Below are positions 24,872 to 34,395 of a stretch of 64,000 nt of DNA, piece by piece (the first letter of the stretch is position 1; each line of letters opens with the position of its first letter). The notes beneath the pieces were generated by a model. It was not told the origin of the DNA and made no database searches. It saw nothing but the letters and a program-made list of their open reading frames with translations. The DNA is from Burkholderia sp. SRS-46 (lineage in GTDB: Bacteria > Pseudomonadota > Gammaproteobacteria > Burkholderiales > Burkholderiaceae), in contig NZ_PTXL01000001.1 of NCBI RefSeq assembly GCF_004343775.1, positions 372,001-436,000 of the forward strand, in the 5' to 3' direction. The position numbers were made by a program, and so were the translations under genes.

Positions 24872-27800
24872 TCAGTGATGCGTCGTTTCCACCTGCTGCA
24901 TCGGCGTCGTGTCGACCGGCGGCAGCGCCTTGCGTTCGCGCTGCACGCGGGCCGGACGCTGAACTTGCGCGGCGGCTGCCTGGGCGGCGCGGAACTTGTC
25001 GGCATCCGTGTTCACCCAGACGAGGCCGGCTTGCTCCAGCGCGGTTTCGAGGCCGCGCGAAGCGGGCGCCGCGGCGGCCGGCTGGGCGCGCTCGACGACC
25101 GGTGCGGTCACGACTTCGACCGGTGCCGGTTCGACGCGGGTCGGTTCGGCAACTGCCACCGGAGCGGCTTCGACCGCGGCGGCCGGCACCGCTTCCGCGA
25201 CAGGCGCGGCTTGCGGGGCTTCGGCGACCGGAGCGGCTTGCGGCACTTCCAGCGCATCGGTCGGCGAGACCGCGACCGGGGCGGGCCCGGCTTCGGCGGC
25301 GACGGCCGGCGCGGCGGCGACGGTTTCCGTGGGTTGCGCGTCGGCGGCAACCGCCGGGGCGGCTTCGACCTGCACCGGAACCGGCTGCGTGTCGGTTGCG
25401 GCCGGCGTAGCCGGCTGGGCCGGTTCGCCATGCGCCACGGCTTCCGCGACGACAGCGCCTGCCGCTGCGACAGCCGCGACGGCCGCCGGCGCGGCGACGT
25501 GCGCCGGTTCGACCTGCGCGGCCGGAGCCGCGTGCATGACCGGCTCGGCCGCCGGTGCGGTGTCGGATTCGCCGTCAACGCCTTCCGCTGCGTGGCCGAC
25601 GATCGCGCCGTCTTCCTCGCGTTCGCGACGACCGCCGCGACGGCCGCGGCGGCGGCGGCGGCGTTCCTCGCCGTCACGCGCGCCGGCTTCGGCGTCGGCC
25701 ATCACGTCGGCGCCGGGCAGGGCTGCCGCTGCATCTTCGGCTTCCTGCTCCGCGTGGCTTTCGCCGCGGGTGACCGTCTCGAGCGTTGCCGCGTGCTGGG
25801 TCGGCTTGCGGCGCTCGCCACGCTCGCCGCGTTCGCGACGTTCCTGGCGCTCGCCACGGCCGGCTGCCTCGACGGCTTCCGGCTGCTCGACGCGTTCACG
25901 CGGTTCGCGCGGCTCACGGGGTTCGCGTGCCTCACGCGGCTCGCGCGGTTCGCGTTGTTCACGCGGCTCGCGGGTTTCGCGGCCTTCGCGTGCCTCACGG
26001 CCCTCGCGTGCTTCGCGCGGCTCGCGTTGACCGCGGCCTTCGCGACCCTCGCGACCTTCACGCGGTTCGCGCGCTTCCTTGCCTTCGCGTTCCGGACGCT
26101 GCGGCTGGCCGCCACGGCCTGCTGCTGCCTGGTCGCGGCCGCCTTGCGGCGCTTGGGCGCCACCGGTGCGGCGGTTGCGGTTGCGATCGCCACCGCGCTC
26201 GCCACGCTGCTCGGCCTTCTCGCTCTTTTCGCGGGCCGGACGGGCGGCAGCCTGTTCCTTCACGGGCGCCGGTGCCGGTGCGGGCGCCGCCGGCTGCATG
26301 CCGAACAGGCCCTTCAGCCAGCCGATGAAGCCGCCGCTCGCTGCGGCGACGGGGGCCGGTGCCGGGGTCGGTTCAGCCGCGCGCTGCGGCGCCGGACTCG
26401 GTGCCGGACGCTCGGGCGTGATGCCCTTGACCGCGGCTTCCTGCTTCGGCTTCACGTCGGCGGTACGCTTGCTGTAGCCGGTTTCCGACTCCATCTCGCG
26501 GGCGGCTTCCTCGGCCATCTTCCACGATGCACGCGGATCGTCGAGGCGCGCGTCGTCGTGGCGCAGGCGCTCGAGCTTGTAGTGCGGCGTATCGAGGTGC
26601 TTGTTCGGGATCAGCACGATGCCGACCTTGAAGCGCGACTCGATCTTGTTGATTTCCTGGCGCTTTTCGTTGAGCAGGAAGGCAGTCACCTCGACCGGCA
26701 CCTGGCAGTGGATCGCCGCGGTGTTTTCCTTCATCGCCTCTTCCTGAATGATCCGCAGGACTTGCAGCGCGGACGATTCGGTGTCGCGGATGTGGCCGGT
26801 GCCGTTGCAGCGCGGGCAGGTCACGTGGCTGCCTTCGGACAGCGCCGGGCGCAGCCGCTGGCGCGACAGCTCCATCAGGCCGAAGCGGGAGATCTTGCCC
26901 ATCTGCACGCGCGCACGGTCATGCTTGAGCGCGTCCTTCAGGCGCTGCTCGACTTCGCGCTGGCTCTTGGCCGATTCCATGTCGATGAAATCGATCACGA
27001 TCAGGCCGCCGAGGTCGCGCAGGCGCAGCTGGCGGGCGACTTCGTCAGCCGCCTCGAGGTTGGTGCGGGTCGCCGTTTCCTCGATGTCCGCGCCCTTGGT
27101 CGCGCGCGCCGAGTTCACGTCGATCGCGACGAGCGCCTCGGTGTGGTCGATCACGATCGCGCCGCCCGACGGCAGCGGCACCGTGCGGGAGTAAGCGGTC
27201 TCGATCTGGTGCTCGATCTGGAAGCGGGAGAAGAGCGGCACGTCGTCGTGGTAGCGCTTCACCTTCGCGACGTTGTCCGGCATCACGATGTCCATGAACG
27301 CACGGGCCTGATCGTGGATCTCGGTCGTGTCGATCAGGATTTCGCCGATGTCCGGCTGGAAATAGTCCCGGATCGCGCGGATCACGAGGCTCGATTCCAG
27401 GTAGATCAGCATCGGCTGGCCGGCGTTGCCGCTTTGCGATGCCGCCTCGATCGCGCGCCAGAGCTGCAGCAGGTAGTTCAGGTCCCACTGCAGTTCCTCG
27501 GCGCTGCGGCCGATGCCCGCCGTGCGGGCGATCATGCTCATGCCGTCCGGAATCTGCAGCTGCGCCATCGTTTCGCGCAGTTCCTGGCGCTCGTCGCCCT
27601 CGATGCGGCGCGACACGCCGCCGCCGCGCGGGTTGTTCGGCATCAGCACGAGGTAGCGGCCGGCGAGCGAGATGAAGGTCGTCAGGGCCGCGCCCTTGTT
27701 GCCGCGCTCTTCCTTCTCGACCTGGACGATCAGCTCCTGGCCTTCGCGAAGCGCGTCCTGGATGCGCGCGGAGCGCATGTCGACGCCTTCCTTGAAGTAC

Positions 27801-28027
27801 TGGCGGGCGACTTCCTTGAACGGCAGGAAGCCGTGGCGGTCTTCGCCGTAGTTGACGAAGCAGGCCTCGAGCGACGGCTCGATGCGGGTGATGACGCCCT
27901 TGTAGATGTTGCCTTTGCGCTGTTCGCGACCGGCGGTTTCGATATCGATGTCGATGAGTTTTTGCCCATCGACGATGGCGACGCGCAGCTCTTCCTGCTG
28001 CGTCGCGTTGAACAACATGCGTTTCAT
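24872..28027 (-). CDS. rne: Ribonuclease E
   Basis: Essential endonuclease that starts mRNA decay and matures rRNA and tRNA at the inner membrane. A 1051-residue protein. S1 domain at about 37-120; catalytic metal site region VIDFIDMESAKSQREVEQRL near 340-360; the Zn-link CPRCNGTG near 400. Residues about 550-1051 are disordered. They include an Arg/Glu tract with repeated REPRE units (about 680-760), an RRRRRGRRGG RNA-binding block and an Ala/Pro/Val tail. This tail would be the degradosome scaffold. The start MKRMLFNATQ is the family N-terminus. Long structured leader upstream. Confidence 0.96.
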   Translation of the reverse strand: MKRMLFNATQQEELRVAIVDGQKLIDIDIETAGREQRKGNIYKGVITRIEPSLEACFVNYGEDRHGFLPFKEVARQYFKEGVDMRSARIQDALREGQELIVQVEKEERGNKGAALTTFISLAGRYLVLMPNNPRGGGVSRRIEGDERQELRETMAQLQIPDGMSMIARTAGIGRSAEELQWDLNYLLQLWRAIEAASQSGNAGQPMLIYLESSLVIRAIRDYFQPDIGEILIDTTEIHDQARAFMDIVMPDNVAKVKRYHDDVPLFSRFQIEHQIETAYSRTVPLPSGGAIVIDHTEALVAIDVNSARATKGADIEETATRTNLEAADEVARQLRLRDLGGLIVIDFIDMESAKSQREVEQRLKDALKHDRARVQMGKISRFGLMELSRQRLRPALSEGSHVTCPRCNGTGHIRDTESSALQVLRIIQEEAMKENTAAIHCQVPVEVTAFLLNEKRQEINKIESRFKVGIVLIPNKHLDTPHYKLERLRHDDARLDDPRASWKMAEEAAREMESETGYSKRTADVKPKQEAAVKGITPERPAPSPAPQRAAEPTPAPAPVAAASGGFIGWLKGLFGMQPAAPAPAPAPVKEQAAARPAREKSEKAEQRGERGGDRNRNRRTGGAQAPQGGRDQAAAGRGGQPQRPEREGKEAREPREGREGREGRGQREPREAREGREAREGRETREPREQREPREPREAREPREPREPRERVEQPEAVEAAGRGERQERRERGERGERRKPTQHAATLETVTRGESHAEQEAEDAAAALPGADVMADAEAGARDGEERRRRRRGRRGGRREREEDGAIVGHAAEGVDGESDTAPAAEPVMHAAPAAQVEPAHVAAPAAVAAVAAAGAVVAEAVAHGEPAQPATPAATDTQPVPVQVEAAPAVAADAQPTETVAAAPAVAAEAGPAPVAVSPTDALEVPQAAPVAEAPQAAPVAEAVPAAAVEAAPVAVAEPTRVEPAPVEVVTAPVVERAQPAAAAPASRGLETALEQAGLVWVNTDADKFRAAQAAAAQVQRPARVQRERKALPPVDTTPMQQVETTHH

Positions 28028-28749
28028 GAACGACTCCAGGCGGCTCTGCTGCCGGCGCCTCGCGGTTGTCAGTCGCGAGGGCGGGAACGACGGCAGGCCG
28101 CGCCTTGTTGTGTTGTCACAAGCACGCTGGAGCGGGAATGATGGCGGGGAGAATTGCCTGATGCGGCGCTTGGGCCCGAACGACGGGGCCGGCGGCCATA
28201 GGGCACCTGCGAACACGGCTTCAAAGCACGGCGTTCACACTCCGCACGCTGAAAAAGCGCGCTAAGCCTCAGACCGGGGGCACTGCCGCGGGGCGCGTCG
28301 CAATGAGTCGCGCGCGCCGACGGGCGGCAGATGCTGCGGCTTGGGCCGCAGCGGGGAGTATCGAATCCAGCCCGACTTTCCCGCCTGGGGTGTTCTTCCT
28401 TGGTTTGACGTCGCCAGTCCCCGCACGCTTCGCGGGGCCAAATCGGGCGCAACGCCGTCTTTCGCAACCGGCAGCCTGCGTGGGCGCTTCGCGCCGCCCG
28501 GCTGCCAATTAAATTCTTTTCAACCAACTTTCCGTTACCGCGGCGCCTCGCCGACCGAATCCGCCTGTGGGCGCGATCCTTGCCGGCAGCCAGCGCCGTG
28601 CGTGCAACTTGCTGCTTCTCTTTGTTCAGGGCGAGCAGCCAGCCCCCGGCGCAAGTAAAATGACGGTTTGCGCTTGCGCCGTGCCCAATCCGTCCGGGCC
28701 GGCCGGTTAGGCCGCCCGCTACGTCAGGCTGGGCAAAATTATATTCAGT
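28028..28749. promoter_or_regulatory. 722-bp rne leader / divergent rne-rluC control region
   Basis: No gene is seen. At least three stem-loops fall in the part that would be the rne leader: GCTGCGGC/GCCGCAGC (28333-28352), CCCCGC/GCGGGG (28419-28437), and a long one with outer GGCAGCC/GGCTGCC arms (28470-28506). E. coli rne controls its own level through hairpins in its leader. At the other edge an AT-rich AAAATTATATTC (28735-28746) sits just before the rluC ATG. Promoters could not be placed firmly. Confidence 0.5.
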
Positions 28750-29754
28750 ATGAATGAGTTAGGCAAAATATCCCAGAATTCGGTCGCAAGTGGCCAGGTC
28801 TCGATGGTCGAGATCGATGAAAACGCCGCGGGTCAGCGAATCGACAATTTCCTGTTGCGCGTCTGTAAAGGCGTGCCGAAAAGCCATATTTACCGGATCC
28901 TGCGCAGCGGCGAAGTGCGCGTCAACAAGGGTCGGGTCGATGCGCAGTACCGGCTCGCGTTCGGCGACGTCGTACGGGTGCCGCCGGTGCGGATGGCCGC
29001 CGCCGACCTCGCGCGCGCCGACACGCCGGTCATTCCGCCCGCGCAGTTCGACGTGCTGTTCGAGGACGACGCGATGCTCGTCATCGACAAGCCGGCCGGC
29101 GTCGCGGTGCATGGCGGCAGCGGCGTCGCGTTCGGCGTGATCGAACAACTGCGCCAGGCGCGGCCGCGCGCGAAATTCCTCGAACTGGTGCATCGCCTCG
29201 ACCGCGAGACGTCCGGCGTGCTGATGCTCGCGAAGAAGCGCGCCGCGCTCGTCGGCCTGCACGAGATGATCCGCGAGAACCGGATGGACAAGCGCTACTA
29301 CGCGTGCGTGCACGGCGAGTGGCAGTCCGACTGGGGCCGCCGCCGCGCGGTGAAGGCGCCGCTGTTCAAGTACACGACCCCGGAAGGGGAGCGCCGCGTG
29401 CGGGTGCAGGAAGATGGCCAGGCGTCGCACACCGTGTTCAACCTCGTCGAGCGCTGGCCGGACTATGCGCTTGTCGAGGCGGAACTCAAAACGGGTCGGA
29501 CCCATCAGATACGTGTGCACCTCGCGCATCTCGGCCTGCCGATCGCCGGCGACGCCAAGTATGGCGATTTCGCATTGAACAAGGCGCTGGCGCGCGCGAA
29601 CGCGCAACCGTCGCTGAAGCGGATGTTCCTGCATGCGTACCGCCTGCGGCTCGCGCATCCGCTGACCGGCGAGCCGCTGCAGTTCGACGCACCGCTGCCC
29701 GGCGAATGCCGGCGCTTTCTCGACCAACTGAGCGCATTGCGCGATACCGCTTGA
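28750..29754 (+). CDS. rluC: 23S rRNA pseudouridine synthase C
   Basis: Makes pseudouridines at 955, 2504 and 2580 (E. coli numbering) in 23S rRNA. A 334-residue protein. N-terminal S4 domain (AGQRIDNFLLRVCKGVPKSHIYRILRSGEVRVNKGR, about 27-62); catalytic Asp in HRLDRETSGVL near residue 154; LKTGRTHQIRVHL near 245. The ATG at 28750 lies very close to an AT-rich promoter-like block. A second ATG at 28804 (MVEIDENAAGQ) would also give a normal RluC. It is divergent from rne, the partner seen next to it in other proteobacteria. Confidence 0.94.
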   Translation: MNELGKISQNSVASGQVSMVEIDENAAGQRIDNFLLRVCKGVPKSHIYRILRSGEVRVNKGRVDAQYRLAFGDVVRVPPVRMAAADLARADTPVIPPAQFDVLFEDDAMLVIDKPAGVAVHGGSGVAFGVIEQLRQARPRAKFLELVHRLDRETSGVLMLAKKRAALVGLHEMIRENRMDKRYYACVHGEWQSDWGRRRAVKAPLFKYTTPEGERRVRVQEDGQASHTVFNLVERWPDYALVEAELKTGRTHQIRVHLAHLGLPIAGDAKYGDFALNKALARANAQPSLKRMFLHAYRLRLAHPLTGEPLQFDAPLPGECRRFLDQLSALRDTA

Positions 29755-29759
29755 ACCGC

Positions 29760-30419
29760 ATGGCCCGACAGCAATTTGACCTGATCGTCTTCGACTGGGA
29801 CGGCACGCTGATGGATTCGACGGCGCACATCGCCTTCAGCATCCAGGCGGCATGCCGCGATCTCGGCTTGCCCACGCCGTCCGACGAAGCGGCCCGTTAC
29901 GTGATCGGCCTCGGCCTGCGCGACGCGCTGCAGATCACGGCTCCGACCCTCGATTCGTCCGACTATCCGCGCCTCGCCGAGCGCTACCGGTATCACTACC
30001 TGATCAAGGACCAGCGCATCGAGCTGTTCGCCGGCGTGCGCGAGCTGCTCGCCGAGCTGCGCGACACGGGCTACCTGCTCGCGGTCGCGACCGGCAAGGG
30101 CCGGGTCGGCCTGAACCGCGCGCTCGACCAGGCCAAGCTGACCAGCCTGTTCGACGCGACGCGTTGCGCCGACGAGACATTCTCGAAGCCGCATCCGGCG
30201 ATGCTCCAGGAGCTTTCCCGGGAACTGGGGCAGGATCTGGGGCGTACCGTGATGATCGGCGATACGACCCACGACCTGCAGATGGCCGCCAGCGCGGGCG
30301 CGGCGGGCATCGGCGTGGCGTACGGCGCGCATTCGGCCGACGCGCTCGCTGCGCTGGCACCGCGTTTCGTCGCGCCGGACGTCGACGCGCTGGCCGCCTG
30401 GCTGCGCGAGCACGCATGA
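29760..30419 (+). CDS. HAD-superfamily hydrolase, Gph-like phosphatase
   Basis: A 219-residue HAD-IA enzyme. Motif I DWDGTLMDS (nucleophile Asp near residue 12), motif II T in VATGKGR, motif III Lys in SKPHP and motif IV GDTTHDLQ are all intact. It likely hydrolyses a small phosphate such as phosphoglycolate or a nucleotide. It starts 5 bases after rluC and overlaps the Rieske gene by ATGA, so it is in one operon with both. Confidence 0.9.
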   Translation: MARQQFDLIVFDWDGTLMDSTAHIAFSIQAACRDLGLPTPSDEAARYVIGLGLRDALQITAPTLDSSDYPRLAERYRYHYLIKDQRIELFAGVRELLAELRDTGYLLAVATGKGRVGLNRALDQAKLTSLFDATRCADETFSKPHPAMLQELSRELGQDLGRTVMIGDTTHDLQMAASAGAAGIGVAYGAHSADALAALAPRFVAPDVDALAAWLREHA

Positions 30420-30814
30420 GCGCCGCGCCCGCCACCGACGCGGTGCGCGTCTGCGCATCGGACACGCTGGCCGACGGCGGTGCCGGCGTGCGCGTCGACG
30501 CGACGCTGCGCGGCGAGCCGGCGGTCGTGTTCTTCGTGCGCTACGACGGCCGCGCGTACGGCTACCTGAACCGCTGCGCGCACGTGCCGATGGAGCTGGA
30601 CTGGGCCGAGGGGCAGTTCTTCGAATCGTCCGGCCTGTACCTGATGTGCGCGACGCACGGCGCGATCTACGCGCCGGACACCGGCAAGTGCGTCGGCGGC
30701 CCGTGCCGCGGCGCCCGCCTGCGGCCGGTCGAGGTCGACGAGCGCGACACGCCCGACGGCCGCGCGGTATTCTGGGTGCCCGACGCCGATCTGCGTCCCT
30801 TGACGACTGACTGA
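30416..30814 (+). CDS. Rieske 2Fe-2S domain protein
   Basis: A 132-residue soluble Rieske protein. Cluster ligands are CAH (near residue 47) and CATHG (near residue 78), the C-x-H ... C-x-x-H pattern, followed by the Pro loop GGPCRGARL. No oxygenase domain is attached, so it may act as a stand-alone ferredoxin. It overlaps the phosphatase gene and is followed after 12 bases by the S49 peptidase. Confidence 0.88.
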   Translation: MSAAPATDAVRVCASDTLADGGAGVRVDATLRGEPAVVFFVRYDGRAYGYLNRCAHVPMELDWAEGQFFESSGLYLMCATHGAIYAPDTGKCVGGPCRGARLRPVEVDERDTPDGRAVFWVPDADLRPLTTD

Positions 30815-30826
30815 CGACAACCACGC

Positions 30827-31816
30827 ATGACCGATCAACCGACTCCTCCCGACTCCTCCTCCCGCTCCGACGGCCTTGAACCGAACTGGGAGCGCGCGGC
30901 GCTCGAGCGGATCGCGCTTGCAGCGGTGAAGGAGCAGCGCGCGGCGCGGCGCTGGAAGATTTTCTTCCGTTTCGCGTTCCTCGGCGTGCTGCTGCTGCTC
31001 GCCGTTGCGCTGATCGACTTCTCGAGCGACACGAAGCTGTCGTCGGGCGGGCGGCACACGGCGCTGGTGACGATCGACGGCGAGATCTCGGCCGGCGTCA
31101 ACGCGAACGCGGACGACATCATCACCGCGCTCGGCAGCGCGTTCGACGACGACGGCACGGTCGGCGTCGTGCTGCGGATCAACAGCCCGGGCGGCAGCCC
31201 GGTGCAGGCCGGCATGGTCTACGACGAGATCAAGCGCCTGCGCGCGAAGTATCCGGCCAAGCCGCTCTACGTGGTCGTGACCGACATGTGCGCGTCGGGC
31301 GGCTATTACATCGCGGCGGCGGCCGACAAGATCTACGTCGACAAGGCGAGCATCGTCGGCTCGATCGGCGTGCTGATGGACGGCTTCGGCTTCACCGGCC
31401 TGATGGGCAAGCTCGGCGTCGAGCGCCGGCTGCATACATCGGGCGAGAACAAGGGCTTTTACGATCCGTTCTCGCCGGAAACCTCGAAGATGGACACGCA
31501 TGCGCAAGCGCTGCTCGACCAGGTGCACGCGCAGTTCATCAAGGCGGTGAAGGACGGCCGCGGCGCGCGCCTGCACGAGACGCCGGACATGTTCTCGGGC
31601 CTGTTCTGGACCGGCGAGAAGAGCGTCGAGCTCGGGCTGGCCGACGGCTTCGGCACGACCGACACGGTCGCGCGCGACGTGCTGAAGGCGCCCGACCTCG
31701 TCGACTACACGGTGAAGGAGAGCCTGACGAACCGCGTCGCGCGCAAGTTCGGCGCGGCCGTCGGCAATGCCGCGATGAAGACGCTGACGACCGGCGCGCA
31801 GCTGAGCCTGCGCTAG
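30827..31816 (+). CDS. S49-family signal peptide peptidase (SppA-like)
   Basis: A 329-residue short-form SppA. One N-terminal membrane helix (about residues 46-65, FFRFAFLGVLLLLAVALIDF). The protease domain has NSPGGSPVQAGMVYDEI (near 121) and the nucleophile Ser in CASGGYYIAAAADKIY (near 160); a Lys in the VERR...ENKGFYDPFS region completes the usual dyad. It would cut cleaved signal peptides or membrane proteins in the periplasm. Last gene of the rluC operon. Confidence 0.92.
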   Translation: MTDQPTPPDSSSRSDGLEPNWERAALERIALAAVKEQRAARRWKIFFRFAFLGVLLLLAVALIDFSSDTKLSSGGRHTALVTIDGEISAGVNANADDIITALGSAFDDDGTVGVVLRINSPGGSPVQAGMVYDEIKRLRAKYPAKPLYVVVTDMCASGGYYIAAAADKIYVDKASIVGSIGVLMDGFGFTGLMGKLGVERRLHTSGENKGFYDPFSPETSKMDTHAQALLDQVHAQFIKAVKDGRGARLHETPDMFSGLFWTGEKSVELGLADGFGTTDTVARDVLKAPDLVDYTVKESLTNRVARKFGAAVGNAAMKTLTTGAQLSLR

Positions 31817-31861
31817 CGGCGCGGCACCGGTCGCGCGGCGGGCGCAGGGCCCGCCGTGCCG

Positions 31862-32584
31862 TCAGTTCGCCAGCAGCAGGAAGATCGCGGGGCGCTTGTG
31901 CAGATCGGGCACCGGCGCCTTTTTCCATTCGGCGACGGTGCGGCTCGCGATCGTTTCGGTCGCGAGCGTCAGGTCGGCCGCGACGCAGATCAGCGTCGAC
32001 GGCGCGCAGGTCGCGACGAGCGTGTCGAGCATCGCGTGGTTGCGATACGGCGTCTCGATGAAGATCTGCGTCTGGCGTGCCTTGCGCGACAACTGCTCGA
32101 GTTCGCGCAGCCGTTTCGCGCGCGCGCCCGCGTCGACCGGCAGATAGCCGTTGAACGCGAAGCTCTGGCCGTTCAGGCCCGACGCCATTAGCGCGAGCAG
32201 GATCGAGCTGGGCCCGACGAGCGGCACGACCTTCACGCCGCGCTCGTGCGCGCGGCGCACCAGCAGCGCGCCCGGGTCGGCGACGGCCGGGCAGCCGGCC
32301 TCGGACACGAGCCCGGCGTCCGCGCCGGCCAGCACCGGCGCGAGCAGCCGGTCGATCTCGCCGGCCGGCGTGTTGATGTTCAGCTCGCGAATCTCGATTT
32401 CCTGGATCGGCCGTGTCGTGCCGATCTTCTTCAGGAACGCGCGCGTGGTCTTGGCGTTTTCGCCGATGTAGTAGCCGAGCGTGCCGGCCCGTGCCTGCAC
32501 CGCGGCGGGCAGCACGGCGGCCAGCATCGACGGGTCGCCGTCGCCGAGCGTGTTCGGGACGAGGTAGAGCGTGCCGGCCGTCAT
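31862..32584 (-). CDS. SAM-dependent methyltransferase, RsmI-like
   Basis: A 240-residue tetrapyrrole-methylase-fold protein of the RsmI group. It contains LYLVPNTLGDGDP (residues 6-18), LVSEAGCPAVADPGALLVRRAHE (about 91-113), GPSSILLALMASGL and FNGYLP. RsmI proper methylates C1402 of 16S rRNA; this shorter paralog is common in beta- and gammaproteobacteria and its target is unproven. It starts inside the Maf stop codon (ATGA overlap), so the two are coupled. Confidence 0.88.
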   Translation of the reverse strand: MTAGTLYLVPNTLGDGDPSMLAAVLPAAVQARAGTLGYYIGENAKTTRAFLKKIGTTRPIQEIEIRELNINTPAGEIDRLLAPVLAGADAGLVSEAGCPAVADPGALLVRRAHERGVKVVPLVGPSSILLALMASGLNGQSFAFNGYLPVDAGARAKRLRELEQLSRKARQTQIFIETPYRNHAMLDTLVATCAPSTLICVAADLTLATETIASRTVAEWKKAPVPDLHKRPAIFLLLAN

Positions 32585-33210
32585 GCGCGGCCTCCCTTGG
32601 CGGCGAACAGCGGGTAGTCGACGGCGCGCAGCATCCGCGTCAGCGCGATCAGCGGCAGGCCGACGAGCGCGGTCGGGTCGTTCGAGTCGATCGCGTCGAG
32701 CAGCGCGATGCCGAGCCCTTCGGACTTGGCGCTGCCCGCGACGTCGTAAGGCGTCTCCGCCCGCAGGTAGGCGTCGAGTTCGGCCTCGGGCAGCGTGCGG
32801 AAGCGCACGTGCGTCACGACGTCCTCGGTCTGCGATTCGCCGGTACGGCTGTCGTACAGGCTGAGCGCACTGTGGAATTCGACGTCGCGCCCCTGCATCG
32901 ACACGAGCTGCGCGAGCGCGCGTTCGTGCGTGCCGGGCTTGCCGATCTGCAGGCCGTCGAAGGTCGCGACCTGGTCGGAGCCGATCACGAGCACGCCGTC
33001 CGGCGCGTCGATCGTCGCGGCGACGGCGCGTGCCTTCGCGGCGGCGAGGCGCAGCGCGGTCGCGGCGGGCATCTCGCCGGGCAGCGGGGTTTCGTCGATG
33101 TCGGGCGACACGACGTCGAACGGGATGCCAAGCCGCTCGAGCAGCGCGCGGCGGTAGCGGGAACTTGAGGCGAGAAGCAGCCGCGGCGGGCGGCAGAGGG
33201 TGTCCGGCAT
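32581..33210 (-). CDS. Maf-like nucleotide pyrophosphatase (YceF type)
   Basis: A 209-residue Maf protein that hydrolyses modified nucleotides such as 7-methyl-GTP. PRLLLASSSRYRRALLERLGIPFDV (residues about 8-32) is the phosphate-binding start; the catalytic Asp is in VLVIGSDQVATFDG (near 75); GKPGTHERA and the GSAKSEGLGI substrate loop follow. It is divergent from yceD-rpmF, as in E. coli. The ATG at 33210 (MPDTL) gives the family N-terminus; one four codons upstream is possible. Confidence 0.92.
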   Translation of the reverse strand: MPDTLCRPPRLLLASSSRYRRALLERLGIPFDVVSPDIDETPLPGEMPAATALRLAAAKARAVAATIDAPDGVLVIGSDQVATFDGLQIGKPGTHERALAQLVSMQGRDVEFHSALSLYDSRTGESQTEDVVTHVRFRTLPEAELDAYLRAETPYDVAGSAKSEGLGIALLDAIDSNDPTALVGLPLIALTRMLRAVDYPLFAAKGGRA

Positions 33211-33405
33211 GGTCGGTTGCATCGGTGAGTCGAAGGGCGCCGCGCGGCGGTGCGCGGGCGTCAGCTTAAGTGATTGACTGTAAAAGATAAAAAAGGTATG
33301 CTTTTGCGCTTTTCATCGGCGGATTCCTATTGGGGCCTGCCGAATCTTCGGAAGTCCACGGCGCCAAGCCGGATCAGCAAGTCCAACCCGTAGGCAGGAG
33401 CGCAC

Positions 33406-34041
33406 ATGAATCCTTCTTCTGGCAAACCTGCGGTATCGCTCGATCCGCGTGCGATCGACCTGTTCGAGTTCGCTCGCAGCGGGCGGCAGGCGTCGGGTGC
33501 GATGCATCTTTCGCAGCTGCCGCGCATGTTAAACGAAGTGCCGGCGGACGCGCCAGATCGCGACACGGTGTTCACGTGGCAGGCGGAAGGGTTCACCCAG
33601 AAGGAGCTGCAGGACGACGGTGCCGACGGCCAGCAGCCGTATCTGCGCCTCGCGCTGCACGGCCAAGCGTGGCTGACGTGCCAGCGCTGCATGACCCCGT
33701 GCGATCAGGCGTTCGACGTCGACATGACGTACCGGATCGTGGCGACCGAAGAAGAAGCTGAAGAATTTCCGCTCGACGACGATGAAGCCGATGTGATCGT
33801 GGGCTCCCGCCAGTTCGATCTCGTCGACTTGATCGAGGAGGAGTTGCTGCTTTCGCTGCCGCTCGTGCCCAAGCACGAGGTTTGCCCGGCGGTTCATGAA
33901 AGCCTCGTGTCGGGTGCGAGCGGTCCTTCCGCCGAAGCGGACGACGAGTCCGAGGAAGCGGGGGACGAAGGCAAACGGCCGAATCCGTTCGCGGCGCTCG
34001 AAGCGCTGAAGAAGGACGGGGACGGCAACAAGAAACACTGA
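33406..34041 (+). CDS. yceD: YceD/DUF177 protein
   Basis: A 211-residue protein. The core LALHGQAWLTCQRCMTPCDQAFDVDM (near residues 83-108) has the CxxC of the DUF177 family. FDLVDLIEEELLLSLPLVPKHEVC near 140-163 is the second conserved block. The C-terminal acidic/Lys part varies between species. YceD is linked to 23S rRNA accumulation and always lies before rpmF. Good AGGAG site before the ATG. Confidence 0.93.
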   Translation: MNPSSGKPAVSLDPRAIDLFEFARSGRQASGAMHLSQLPRMLNEVPADAPDRDTVFTWQAEGFTQKELQDDGADGQQPYLRLALHGQAWLTCQRCMTPCDQAFDVDMTYRIVATEEEAEEFPLDDDEADVIVGSRQFDLVDLIEEELLLSLPLVPKHEVCPAVHESLVSGASGPSAEADDESEEAGDEGKRPNPFAALEALKKDGDGNKKH

Positions 34042-34085
34042 GCAGTTGAGGCGCGGGAAGGCGTAAGGGCCGTGGGCCAGGGTAG

Positions 34086-34114
34086 TTAAGCGCCGGATCG
34101 GGCTGTGTTAGAAT
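34086..34114 (+). promoter_or_regulatory. Candidate sigma-70 promoter for rpmF
   Basis: TTAAGC (34086-34091), 17 bases, TAGAAT (34109-34114), giving a start near 34121 and a short leader with AGGAG before rpmF. The -35 is only a partial match. Confidence 0.45.
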
Positions 34115-34138
34115 CCGGAAAATTTTTAGGAGTTAGTC

Positions 34139-34318
34139 ATGGCAGTCCAGCAAAACAAGAAGTCGCCGTCGAAGCGCGGCATGCATCGTTCGCACGATTT
34201 CCTGACGGCATCGCCGCTGGCAGTCGAGCCGAGCACCGGTGAAGTGCATCTGCGTCACCACGTCAGCCCGAACGGCTACTATCGCGGCAAGAAAGTCGTC
34301 AAGACGAAGAACGACTAA
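34139..34318 (+). CDS. rpmF: 50S ribosomal protein L32
   Basis: A 59-residue protein, [20 protein letters not shown] at the start and [18 protein letters not shown] near the end. It is the cysteine-free form of L32. AGGAG precedes the ATG by 7 bases. It sits between yceD and plsX as in most proteobacteria. A terminator-like hairpin follows before plsX, so much of its mRNA may end there. Confidence 0.97.
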   Translation: MAVQQNKKSPSKRGMHRSHDFLTASPLAVEPSTGEVHLRHHVSPNGYYRGKKVVKTKND

Positions 34319-34395
34319 GCGTCAACGTCACGCGTCGCGCGCTACGTTTGCCGTTCGCGTGACAACTGGTTCGCTTGACACTTTCCTGGCGCAAC

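Noticed and set aside
24875..28141. A 1088-codon open frame on the strand opposite to rne
   Set aside because: It is the shadow of a GC-rich gene; no domain is visible, the composition is Arg/Ala/Gly and the true rne protein has all family motifs.
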